Assembly (NCBI GenBank): GCA_036005125.1
Contig: DASYQV010000135.1
Span: 1 to 8,646 of the forward strand
Length of the DNA: 8,646 bases
Source: DASYQV01 sp036005125
GTDB taxonomy: Bacteria; Acidobacteriota; Vicinamibacteria; Vicinamibacterales; UBA2999
Direction of reading: 5' to 3'
Part shown: positions 1 through 6,785 of the stretch, piece by piece
Layout of the letters: the number at the start of each line of letters is the position of its first letter
Numbering within the stretch: position 1 is the first letter of the stretch
Notes under the pieces: model-generated
The model's input: the letters and a program-made list of their open reading frames with translations, nothing else
What the model was told of the DNA's origin: nothing
The model's database searches: none
Made by a program: the position numbers and the translations under genes

Positions 1-877
1 TTAAACGCCGAGCACGCCGAGTTCGCGGAGAGGTTCCTTCGAGAACGCCGTGAAGACTCTCCGGCCTCAGCGCCCTCGGCGTTGAAACCCTCGCGGCGCC
101 CTCGGCATCCTCGGCGCCCTGCGGGGTACGAGCGCGCGGAGACGATTAAACGCCGGGCACGCCGAGTTCGCGGAGAGAGATTCCTTCGAGAACGCTTTGA
201 AGACTCTACGGCCTCAGCGCCCTCGGCGTTGAAACTGTCTCTTCGGCCTCGGCATGCTCGGCGCCCTCCGAGTACGAGCGCGCGGAGACGATTAAACGCC
301 GAGCACGCCGAGTTCGCGGAGAGATTCCTTCGAGAACGCTTTGAAGACTCTCCGGCCTCAGCGCCCTCGGCGTTGAAACCGTCTCTGCGCCCTCGGCATC
401 CTCAGCGCCCTCCGTGTACGAGCGCGCGGAGACGATTAAACGCCGAGCACGCCGAGTTCGCGGAGAGGTTCCTTCGAGAACGCTTTGAAGACTCTGCGGC
501 CTCAGCGCCCTCGGCGTTGAAACCGTCTCTGCGGCCTCGGCATGCCCGGCGCCCGCCGGGGTACGAGCGCGCGGAGACGATTAAACGCCGAGCACGCCGA
601 GTTCGCGGAGAGGTTCCTTCGAGAACGCAAGACTCTGCGTCCTCAGCGCCCTCGGCGTTAAAACCGTCTCTGCGGCCTCGGCATGCTCGGCGCCCTGCGG
701 GGTACGAGCGCGCGGAGACGATTAACCGGTTAAACGCCGGGCACGCCGAGTTCGCGGCGAGATTCGTTCGAGAACGCCTTGAAGACTCTCCGGCCTCAGC
801 GCCCTCGGCGTTAAAACCGCCTCTGCGGCCGCGGCGCCCTCGGCATCCTGGGCGCCCTCAGCGCCCTCGGCGTTGAA
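1..877. repeat. Tandem array of ~145-bp GC-rich units with internal dyads
   Basis: About six units begin with the box TTAAACGCCGRGCACGCCGA at 1, 146, 292, 436, 581 and 730, giving periods of 145, 146, 144, 145 and 149 bases. The array is already under way at base 1, so it probably extends upstream of the window. Each unit has the same order: the opening box, a middle part containing TTCGAGAACGC, an inverted box CCCTCGGCGTT, then CTCGGCATSCTCGGCGCCC and AGCGCGCGGAGACGA. In unit 3, AACGCCGAG (295-303) pairs perfectly with CTCGGCGTT (366-374), so single strands could fold. Unit 5 lacks four bases (TTTG) in the middle part, and unit 6 starts with a 9-base insertion. A stop-free frame of 264 codons runs through 82-876, but it starts with TTG, is an Arg/Pro-rich translation of the repeat, and switches reading frame between units. 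I treat it as non-coding. The array ends about 160 bases before the adaptor gene. Confidence 0.9.
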
Positions 878-970
878 CCTGGACCTCGCCTGGTCTGCCA
901 CCGGCCCGAATTGATCGCCTGCGAGCGCGCGTCAGAACGATTGCGTTTCCTCGGCTGGCCGGGAATCGGG

Positions 971-976
971 TATAAC
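971..976 (+). promoter_or_regulatory. Possible -10 element for the efflux operon
   Basis: TATAAC lies 60 bases before the adaptor start, in the short spacer between the repeat array and the operon. It is one of few A/T-rich hexamers there. No good -35 hexamer sits at the right distance: TTCCTC (947-952) is 18 bases upstream but is a poor match, and TTGCGT (941-946) is too far away. Weak evidence, given as a candidate only. Confidence 0.25.
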
Positions 977-1017
977 GTCGGTCCAGGCGCGCCGACGCGC
1001 ACGCCGGACCGAGAATC

Positions 1018-1030
1018 GGAGGTCAGGGAA
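1018..1030 (+). promoter_or_regulatory. Ribosome binding region deciding the adaptor start
   Basis: GGAGG at 1018-1022 and AGGGAA at 1025-1030 precede the ATG at 1037, the second with a 6-base spacing. This supports starting at 1037 rather than at the in-frame TTG at 911. The extra 42 residues from 911 would also place the lipoprotein signal in the middle of the protein. Confidence 0.55.
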
Positions 1031-1036
1031 TCCGTC

Positions 1037-2176
1037 ATGAAGCTCCATGCTCCCCTATGGGCGCTTATCGCCACCTCGACCGTCGTTGCCGCCGGCTGCT
1101 CGGCCGGGGGCGAGACCCTCGCTTCATCGAAATCGGGGTCGCCAGGAATGTCCGCCGCCGTTCCGGTCGCGGCCGGGATGGTGGTTCAGAAGCCGATGCC
1201 GATTACCGTCGAAGTGGTCGGGACGGCTGAGGCTTATTCAACGGTTGCGATCCGTGCCCAGGTCACCGGCGAGCTCACGGCGGTCCACTTCAAGGACGGC
1301 GACGACGTCGCGAAAGGCCAGCTGCTCTTCGGTCTGGATCAGCGGCCGCTCGAGGCAGCGCTCGCGCAGGCCGAAGCGAACCTTCAGCGCGATCTCGCGC
1401 AGGCGGCAAACGCGAGGTCGCAGACCGAACGATATCGCGACCTCGCGCAGCGGGGCATCGCTACCAAGGAACAGCTCGAGCAGCAGACGACGAATGCGGC
1501 GGCGCTCGATGCGACCGTTGCGGCCGATCGCGCGGCGGTGGCCAACGCCGAGGTGCAGTTGACCTACGCCACGATCGCGTCGCCGCTTTCAGGACGGACC
1601 GGCAAGCTGATGGTTCATCCCGGCAACCTCGTGCGCGCCAACGACACCGCCCCGCTGGTCGTCATCAATCAGATCGCGCCGCTCCATGTATCGTTCGGCG
1701 TTCCCGAGGCTCAACTGCCGGAGTTCAGGCGAGCCCTCTCGCAGCACCCGCTCGAGGTCGAGGCGCGGCCGCCGAACGACCCGGCCCCTCCATCGCGTGG
1801 CCGCGTGTCGTTCATCGACAACGCCGTCGATCAGACCTCGGGCACGATTGAAATCCGCGGCACGTTTCCAAACGAGGATCGCCGCCTCTGGCCCGGGCAG
1901 TTCGTGAACGTCACCGTGACGCTCGGTATAGAACCGAACGCGACCGTGGTGGCGTCATCCGCCGTGCAGAATGGACAGCAGGGCCAGTTCGTGTTCGTCG
2001 CCAAACCGGACAACACCGTCGAGCTCAGGCCCATTCAGGTCTCTCGAACCGCGGGCGCCGAGACGATTGTCCGGAGCGGCGTCAAGGCGGGGGAGACGGT
2101 CGTCACCGAGGGGCAGCTCCGATTGATCCCTGGCAGCCGAATCGCCATCAAGCCCCGAGAAGGGGAGAAGCCATGA
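1037..2176 (+). CDS. RND efflux periplasmic adaptor (membrane fusion protein), lipoprotein
   Basis: This is a 379-residue adaptor that should link the inner-membrane pump encoded next to it with an outer-membrane channel. The chosen ATG gives a short hydrophobic signal ending in a lipobox-like AAGC, with Cys21 as the likely lipidated residue. The first half of the biotinyl-lipoyl domain is at about 70-108 (VAIRAQVTGELTAVHFKDGD). An Ala/Gln/Glu-rich alpha-helical hairpin with coiled-coil character follows at about 103-176. The second lipoyl half begins at LTYATIASPLSGRTG, then come the beta-barrel (ending near GTFPNEDRRLWPGQFVNV) and the membrane-proximal domain. Length and domain order match the AcrA/MdtA family. 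The stop overlaps the start of the pump gene by four bases, so the two are almost certainly co-translated. MdtA-like is the closest type I recognise; the substrate cannot be inferred. Confidence 0.93.
   Translation: MKLHAPLWALIATSTVVAAGCSAGGETLASSKSGSPGMSAAVPVAAGMVVQKPMPITVEVVGTAEAYSTVAIRAQVTGELTAVHFKDGDDVAKGQLLFGLDQRPLEAALAQAEANLQRDLAQAANARSQTERYRDLAQRGIATKEQLEQQTTNAAALDATVAADRAAVANAEVQLTYATIASPLSGRTGKLMVHPGNLVRANDTAPLVVINQIAPLHVSFGVPEAQLPEFRRALSQHPLEVEARPPNDPAPPSRGRVSFIDNAVDQTSGTIEIRGTFPNEDRRLWPGQFVNVTVTLGIEPNATVVASSAVQNGQQGQFVFVAKPDNTVELRPIQVSRTAGAETIVRSGVKAGETVVTEGQLRLIPGSRIAIKPREGEKP
2162..2167 (+). promoter_or_regulatory. Shine-Dalgarno site of the RND pump inside the adaptor's 3' end
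   Basis: GGGGAG lies five bases before the ATG at 2173, within the last codons of the adaptor gene. With the ATGA overlap it indicates translational coupling of adaptor and pump. Confidence 0.7.
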
Positions 2177-5100
2177 ATCTCTCGAAACTGTTCATCGAAC
2201 GCCCCGTCACGACGACGCTGATCATGCTCGGCATCGCCGTGTTCGGCGTGATGGCGTACCGCCAGTTACCGGTCAGCGACCTGCCGAACGTCGATTTCCC
2301 CACCATCCAGGTCAGCGCCGGCCTTCCGGGCGCCAACCCCGAGACGATGGCATCGGCCGTGGCGCTGCCGCTCGAGAAGCAGTTCGCCACGATCGCCGGC
2401 GTGACCTCCATCAATTCGACCAACTACCCGGGCAACTCGTCGATCACCGTGCAGTTCGATCTCGAGCGCAATATCGACGCGGCCGCTCAGGACGTGCAGG
2501 CGATGATCGCCAAAGCGGCCCGTCAGCTGCCACCGCAGATGCCGTCGCCGCCGTCGCTGCAGAAAGTGAACCCGGCCGATCAGCCGGTGCTGATTCTCGG
2601 CGTGAACTCGCCGACCCTTCCGATGTCGCAGGTGGACGAGTACGCACAGACCATCGCGCAGCGGATCTCGATGGTCACCGGCGTCGCGCAGGTGGGCTTC
2701 GGAGGCTCGCAGAAATACGCGGTTCGCATCGACGTGGACCCCCGGCAGCTCGCCGCGCACGCGATCGGCATCGACGAGGTCGCGCAGGCGATCAGCACCG
2801 CGAATGTCAACCTGCCGACCGGCACGATTTTCGGCGCGCAGCGGACCTACAGCGTGCAGGCCGACGGACAGCTGCTCACGGCGGCCGCGTACGCGCCGAC
2901 CGTCATCGCCTATCGGCGGGGCCACCCCGTGCGGCTGCAGCAGGTCGCGCGGGTCTACGACGGCGTCGAGAACGACAAGATGGCCGCGTGGTCTCAGGGC
3001 TTCGGCACCGAGCCGGAGCGGACCATGGTGCTCACGATCCAGAAGCAGCCGGGAACCAATACGGTCGCGGTCGTGGATGCCATCACGCGGCTTCTGCCGA
3101 CGTTCCGCGCTCAGCTCCCCGCATCGGTGTCGCTGACCGTCAGGCACGATCGCTCGGAAGGCATCCGCGCCTCGGTGGACGACGTGAAGTTCACGCTGCT
3201 CCTCACCGTGTGCCTGGTCGTGATGGTGATCTTCCTGTTCCTCCGCAACGTCTCGGCCACGGTGATTCCGAGCCTCGCGTTGCCGGCGTCGATCCTCGCG
3301 ACGTTCGCCGTCATGTATCAGCTGTCCTACAGCCTCGACAACCTGTCCCTGATGGCGCTCACCCTCTCGGTCGGCTTCGTCGTCGACGATGCGATCGTCA
3401 TGCTCGAGAACATCGTCCGGCACATGGAAATGGGCAAGAGGCCGATGGTCGCCGCATTCGACGGAGCGAAGGAGGTGGCCTTCACCATCGTGTCGATGAC
3501 GCTGTCGCTCGCGGCCGTCTTCATCCCGGTGCTCTTCATGGGCGGGATGATCGGCCGCCTCCTTCACGAGTTCTCCGTCACGATCGGCGTGGCGATTCTC
3601 GTGTCGGGGTTCGTGTCGATCAGCCTCACCCCGATGCTCTGCAGCCGGTTCCTCAAGCCGCCGCACGCCACCAGACACGGACGCTTCTTCAACGCATCGG
3701 AACGGGTCTTCGACGCGTCGCTGCGGGCCTACGACTGGACGCTCCGGCAGAGCCTCCGGTTCCGGGCCGCGACGATGTTCCTCTCGGTTCTGTTGATTGT
3801 CGGCACCGTCTACCTGTTCGCGCGCATCCCGAAAGGATTCCTCCCGAGCGAGGACACCGGCCGGTTCATGATCACCGCCGAGGCAGCGCAGGGTGTGACC
3901 TACAACGACATGGTTCAGAACGTGCTCGACGTTGCCAGGGTCGTGGCCACGGAACCCGAGATCACGGAGATCGACTCGATCGTGGGCATGAACTTCGGCA
4001 CGCTCAATCAGGGCCGCTTCCCGGTATTCGTCAAGCCCCGCTCGGAGCGGACGCGCAGCGTGGATTCGGTAATCGCCAGCCTGCGGCCGAAGATGGCCGG
4101 GCTGATGGGGATGCGGGTATTCATGACGAATCCGCCGCTCCTCAGCGTCGGCGGCATGCAGACGCGCAGCGTGTATCAGTTCACCCTGCAGGATACCGAC
4201 ACCGAGACCCTGTACCGGGCCGCGCCCATCCTCGAGGAGAGGCTCCGCCGGCTGCCTGGGCTGGAAGACGTCACGAGCGATCTGCAGATCCGCAATCCTC
4301 AGGTCAGCGTGAAGCTCAATCGCGACAAGATCGCTGCGCTCGGTCTCACCGTCGATCAGGTCGAAACGGCGCTGTACAACGCGTACGGAACCCGGCAGGT
4401 CTCGACGATTTATGCGCCCAACAACCAGTACCAGGTAATCCTGCAGGTGGCGCCCGAATACCAGAGCGATCCAACCGCGCTCTCGATGCTGTACGTGCGC
4501 GCGCCGGCTGGCCAGCTGGTGCCCCTCAACGCCATCGCGACGGTTGGAACCAACCTCGGGCCGCTGTCGGTGAACCACGTTGGCCAGCTGCCATCCGTGA
4601 CGCTCTCTTTCAACCTCAAGCCGGGAACGGCGCTCGGCGACGCGATCGCCCAGGTCCAGGAGGTCGCCGCCGAGGTGCTGCCGGCGACAGTCTCGACGAG
4701 CTTTCAGGGCGCCGCCCAGATGTTCCGGGACTCTCTGAGAGGCCTCGGCGTCATTCTCGTGCTCGCCATCGTCGTGATCTACATCGTGCTCGGCATCCTC
4801 TACGAGAGCTTCACCCAGCCGCTCACGATTCTGTCCGGGCTGCCGTCCGCAGGATTGGGCGCGCTGTTGACCCTGATGATCTTTCGCGTCGATTTGAACC
4901 TGTATGCGTTCGTCGGCGTGATCATGCTCGTCGGGCTCGTGAAGAAGAACGGGATCATGATGGTGGACTTCGCCGTCAACGCGCAGCGGCAGATGGGGAC
5001 GACGCCGGCCGAAGCGATCCGCGAGGCCTGTCTCGTTCGGTTCCGGCCGATCATGATGACGACAATGGCGGCGCTCGTGGGCACGCTTCCGATCGCGCTC

Positions 5101-5316
5101 GGGTACGGCGCCGGAGCGGAATCGCGCCGGCCGCTCGGTCTTGCTGTCGTGGGCGGCCTGCTCGTGTCGCAACTGCTCACGCTGTACATCACGCCGGTCT
5201 ACTACGTGTACATCGAGGGGGCGCGCCTCCGGCTGGCTCGACGGCGACATCGAGCTGTGGTGGCGGCAGAGGAGCGGTATCCGGAGGGTCGCGAATCGGT
5301 TGTCGCGAGTCGATAG
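2173..5316 (+). CDS. RND multidrug efflux permease, MdtB/MdtC-like (HAE1 family)
   Basis: This 1047-residue inner-membrane proton antiporter is full length for the family (about 1025-1050). It has the expected layout: TM1 near 11-30, then QLPVSDLPNVDFPTI (31-45) and the first large periplasmic domain; TM2 to TM6 at about 339-490; TM7 near 530-550 followed by IPKGFLPSEDTG; the second periplasmic domain; and TM8 to TM12 from about 857 to 1015. The proton-relay residues are intact: the Asp pair D405-D406 in GFVVDDAIVMLENI (TM4), and K925 in VGLVKKNGIMMVDFA (TM10), equivalent to AcrB Lys940. The GGMIGRLLHEFSVTIGVAI and VKKNGIMMVDF segments look more like MdtB/MdtC than AcrB. Only one pump subunit is encoded, so a homotrimer is likely, although MdtB and MdtC act together in E. 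coli. The C-terminal tail after TM12 is Arg-rich. Substrate unknown; no outer-membrane factor or regulator lies nearby. Confidence 0.96.
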   Translation: MNLSKLFIERPVTTTLIMLGIAVFGVMAYRQLPVSDLPNVDFPTIQVSAGLPGANPETMASAVALPLEKQFATIAGVTSINSTNYPGNSSITVQFDLERNIDAAAQDVQAMIAKAARQLPPQMPSPPSLQKVNPADQPVLILGVNSPTLPMSQVDEYAQTIAQRISMVTGVAQVGFGGSQKYAVRIDVDPRQLAAHAIGIDEVAQAISTANVNLPTGTIFGAQRTYSVQADGQLLTAAAYAPTVIAYRRGHPVRLQQVARVYDGVENDKMAAWSQGFGTEPERTMVLTIQKQPGTNTVAVVDAITRLLPTFRAQLPASVSLTVRHDRSEGIRASVDDVKFTLLLTVCLVVMVIFLFLRNVSATVIPSLALPASILATFAVMYQLSYSLDNLSLMALTLSVGFVVDDAIVMLENIVRHMEMGKRPMVAAFDGAKEVAFTIVSMTLSLAAVFIPVLFMGGMIGRLLHEFSVTIGVAILVSGFVSISLTPMLCSRFLKPPHATRHGRFFNASERVFDASLRAYDWTLRQSLRFRAATMFLSVLLIVGTVYLFARIPKGFLPSEDTGRFMITAEAAQGVTYNDMVQNVLDVARVVATEPEITEIDSIVGMNFGTLNQGRFPVFVKPRSERTRSVDSVIASLRPKMAGLMGMRVFMTNPPLLSVGGMQTRSVYQFTLQDTDTETLYRAAPILEERLRRLPGLEDVTSDLQIRNPQVSVKLNRDKIAALGLTVDQVETALYNAYGTRQVSTIYAPNNQYQVILQVAPEYQSDPTALSMLYVRAPAGQLVPLNAIATVGTNLGPLSVNHVGQLPSVTLSFNLKPGTALGDAIAQVQEVAAEVLPATVSTSFQGAAQMFRDSLRGLGVILVLAIVVIYIVLGILYESFTQPLTILSGLPSAGLGALLTLMIFRVDLNLYAFVGVIMLVGLVKKNGIMMVDFAVNAQRQMGTTPAEAIREACLVRFRPIMMTTMAALVGTLPIALGYGAGAESRRPLGLAVVGGLLVSQLLTLYITPVYYVYIEGARLRLARRRHRAVVAAEERYPEGRESVVASR

Positions 5317-5321
5317 TCAGG

Positions 5322-5520
5322 CGACGGCAGAGCGGGCGGAGTTCGCTGAGACGTTCACGCAGAGAACGCTGAGTCGCGGAGGTGCGCAGAGGCTGGCTAC
5401 CATTCCGCCGCCGATGCCGCGCGCAGCGCGCCCCACCGGCGTGGGTGTGCGCGGCACTTCTCTCTGCGTGACTCGGCGCCTCAGCGTCCTCTGCGTGAAG
5501 TCGTCTCCGCGCGCTCTGCC
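5322..5520. repeat. Long imperfect inverted repeat after the RND gene
   Basis: The left arm (about 5322-5392) and right arm (about 5461-5520) are imperfect reverse complements. Positions 5354-5373 pair with 5480-5499 over 20 bases with one mismatch, and 5326-5340 pair with 5506-5520 over 15 bases with one mismatch. The spacer has its own nested pairing: 5416-5425 with 5446-5455 (nine of ten), and CCCAC 5432-5436 with GTGGG 5441-5445 around a CGGC loop. The whole segment could fold into one long hairpin. The sequence (CGCAGAG/CTCTGCG boxes) is of the same style as the array at 1-877 and shares an exact 16-base word with it. The segment begins six bases after the pump stop, so the pump transcript probably enters it. 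It has no T-tract and is not a standard terminator. Open frames across it look incidental. Confidence 0.8.
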
Positions 5521-5565
5521 GCCCGTAGCCGGGCGGCCCGTAGCCGGGCGGCCCGTAGCCGGGCG
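5521..5565. repeat. Three perfect tandem copies of a 15-bp self-complementary unit
   Basis: The unit GCCCGTAGCCGGGCG occurs at 5521-5535, 5536-5550 and 5551-5565 without a mismatch. Each copy contains GCCCG-TAGC-CGGGC, a 5-bp stem with a 4-base loop. It abuts the right arm of the preceding inverted repeat. Perfect identity suggests recent slippage or expansion. The unit length is a multiple of three, so frames crossing it show repeated five-residue words, but I see no gene here. Confidence 0.9.
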
Positions 5566-6078
5566 TCCCTTGACTGGTTTGACGGTCTTCGGCAGGGCAT
5601 GGTGGATGGGCGGGCGCCTCCAGGGCCGTCAAATTTGTCAGGTGCGGACCAGCTCGAGGATTCTTGCAAAAACCCTTGCGGCGGCCTGCCGTTCAAACTA
5701 AGAATGGGAATCCGTAACAGTCGACGTTGGAAGATCGCGTTCGGCTGACGTAGAGCACAACGCCGGATGTTAAGCCGTCGTTCTCCGAAGTCGTGGATGT
5801 ACCCGGGTCGGTTCTCATTTCCGTCCACCTTCGCTTTCACCCCGCGCAGCAGCACATCGTCGGCTCGCGGGCGACTCTTTGTACGGACCCGGTGAGCTCC
5901 ATGCCGGGACCGTGCATCGCCGTCAATCGGTAAAAGCGCGGCCCACGGCCGCGTCGCGGAACCCCACAGCTTCTCCGGTCATCCCTGGTTGGTGCGGGCG
6001 CATCCTTCAGCTCCATGGCGATGCGCTCGTCAGAAGCACGTAACAATTCCCCAGCCTCTTCGGTCGTCGGGCTTCACC
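5566..6078. other. Intergenic stretch with no recognised gene
   Basis: About 510 bases separate the repeats from the next credible gene. Open frames on both strands are short, mutually overlapping and without recognisable motifs. Two small structures are visible: TTTGACGG (5578-5585) is inverted as CCGTCAAA (5626-5633) with a 40-base gap, and there is a tight hairpin at 5937-5953. Base composition is more mixed than in the coding regions, which fits non-coding or decayed DNA. No tRNA or rRNA is seen. Confidence 0.6.
5937..5953 (-). terminator. Weak minus-strand terminator-like hairpin
   Basis: CGCGGCC and GGCCGCG form a perfect 7-bp stem around a 3-base loop. Read on the minus strand, the stem is followed by C and then four T residues. 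The T-run is short, and no minus-strand gene that would end here is evident, so its role is doubtful. Confidence 0.25.
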
Positions 6079-6088
6079 GAGGCGGGAG
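6079..6088 (+). promoter_or_regulatory. Ribosome binding region of the 164-residue hypothetical protein
   Basis: GAGGCGGGAG precedes the ATG at 6091; GAGG (6079-6082) has an 8-base spacing. It supports the ATG at 6091 over the upstream in-frame start at 5989, whose extra 34 residues look like translated intergenic DNA. Confidence 0.5.
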
Positions 6089-6090
6089 AC

Positions 6091-6585
6091 ATGGACGTCA
6101 TCGACCCAGGAATTGCGCAGCAGATCGTCGCCGAGTACGCGCGGCTGCTCGAGCGTCAGACGGAATGGCCTGCGTCGCTCGACGACTTGCCGTATCCCAA
6201 ACGGACGATCAAATCGGCAATCCACGCGGCGTGTCGTGCGCTTGTCTCGAACGGTCAATTGACCGACGAGCTGCGCGAGTTCCTCGAAACCGCGTACGTG
6301 TCGTTGGCCGATTACGTGGGCGCCGACCTTTCGCGGCTGATGCTCGACTATCAGCGCGCGGGCGCCGACTTCGCCGGCGACGCCAGGCGTGCACGCGAGA
6401 AGACCACCACCGACGCGTGGCGCACGATCACTGACAGCAGCCAGCTCGCCGGCGAGATCGCGCGTTCGATTGCCGAGGAGGCCGAGCTGCTGCGTGCGGA
6501 ATTCCAGTCCTTTGCGGTCGTTCCCCCTTCCCCGGGAAACGATGCCTCATCTGATGTCTTTCCGAAACAACACGATGAACTGTAG
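6091..6585 (+). CDS. Hypothetical protein, probably helical, function unknown
   Basis: I do not recognise this 164-residue protein. It has no signal peptide, no membrane segment and no cysteine pair that suggests metal binding (one Cys, in HAACRAL). It is rich in Ala, Glu, Arg and Leu and should be mostly alpha-helical. Visible landmarks are LLERQTEWPASLDDLPYPKRTI near residues 18-40, a helix with ELREFLETAYVSLADYV, a charged middle (GDARRAREKTTTDAWRTI) and a helix SIAEEAELLRAEFQSF, then a disordered Pro/Ser/Asp-rich tail. Codon use is GC-rich and like that of its neighbours, and the ATG has a plausible Shine-Dalgarno site, so I think it is a real gene. It lies 200 bases upstream of the dehydratase-like gene on the same strand. 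That gap contains no clear terminator, so co-transcription is possible but not shown. A soluble cytoplasmic accessory protein is the most that can be inferred. Confidence 0.7.
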   Translation: MDVIDPGIAQQIVAEYARLLERQTEWPASLDDLPYPKRTIKSAIHAACRALVSNGQLTDELREFLETAYVSLADYVGADLSRLMLDYQRAGADFAGDARRAREKTTTDAWRTITDSSQLAGEIARSIAEEAELLRAEFQSFAVVPPSPGNDASSDVFPKQHDEL

Positions 6586-6774
6586 GGCGATGAATTCATA
6601 CAGCGTGACGCGGCGCAGGACGCGTCCGGACGGCATTGATACTCGTTGAAACGTGTTCAGACTTGTTTCGCGCGACCCCGCGCCTCCGAGCGGCCCGAGG
6701 TTGCGCATCGGCCGGGGCTCCACGATGAGCGGCAGCATGTATGCAGGTGCGTGCCGCACACATCCCTTTATGAC

Positions 6775-6779
6775 AGGAG
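6775..6779 (+). promoter_or_regulatory. Shine-Dalgarno site of the dehydratase-like gene
   Basis: AGGAG with a 6-base spacing to the ATG at 6786 is the strongest ribosome binding site in the window and fixes the start of the long downstream gene. Confidence 0.75.
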
Positions 6780-6785
6780 CACGTC

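Noticed and set aside
82..876. 264-codon open frame across the tandem array
   Set aside because: It starts with TTG, is made wholly of repeat units, and reads the same box in different frames in different units (IKRRARRVRGE against LNAEHAEFAE). That is expected of stop-poor GC-rich repeats and not of a conserved protein.
1..877. CRISPR array
   Set aside because: The period is about 145 bp and the whole unit is conserved, with no short repeat alternating with unique spacers and no cas genes.
2266..5250. 994-codon open frame on the minus strand
   Set aside because: It is exactly antisense to the well-supported RND pump, is rich in Arg, His, Asp and Glu, and has no recognisable domain. It is a typical shadow of high-GC codon use.
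2988..5372. 794-codon open frame on the plus strand in another phase
   Set aside because: It overlaps the RND gene in a different frame and shows a low-complexity Arg/Gly/Pro/His composition without membrane segments or motifs.
5578..5633. Inverted repeat TTTGACGG/CCGTCAAA as a terminator for the pump operon
   Set aside because: The 40-base loop is too large for an intrinsic terminator and no T-tract follows.
5769..5775. Possible integron attC core (GTTAAGC fits GTTRRRY)
   Set aside because: I could not find a matching RYYYAAC partner with a folded attC structure at a suitable distance, and there is no cassette-like arrangement or integrase.
5481..5855. 124-codon minus-strand open frame over the intergenic repeats
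   Set aside because: Half of it is translated inverted repeat and 15-mer repeat, and the rest has no recognisable motif.
6547..6759. 70-codon minus-strand open frame ending in a hydrophobic LYEFIALQFIVLF stretch
   Set aside because: It overlaps the 3' end of the hypothetical gene, starts at GTG with a poorly spaced ribosome site, and has no recognisable family. The hydrophobic stretch made it worth noting but does not support a gene.
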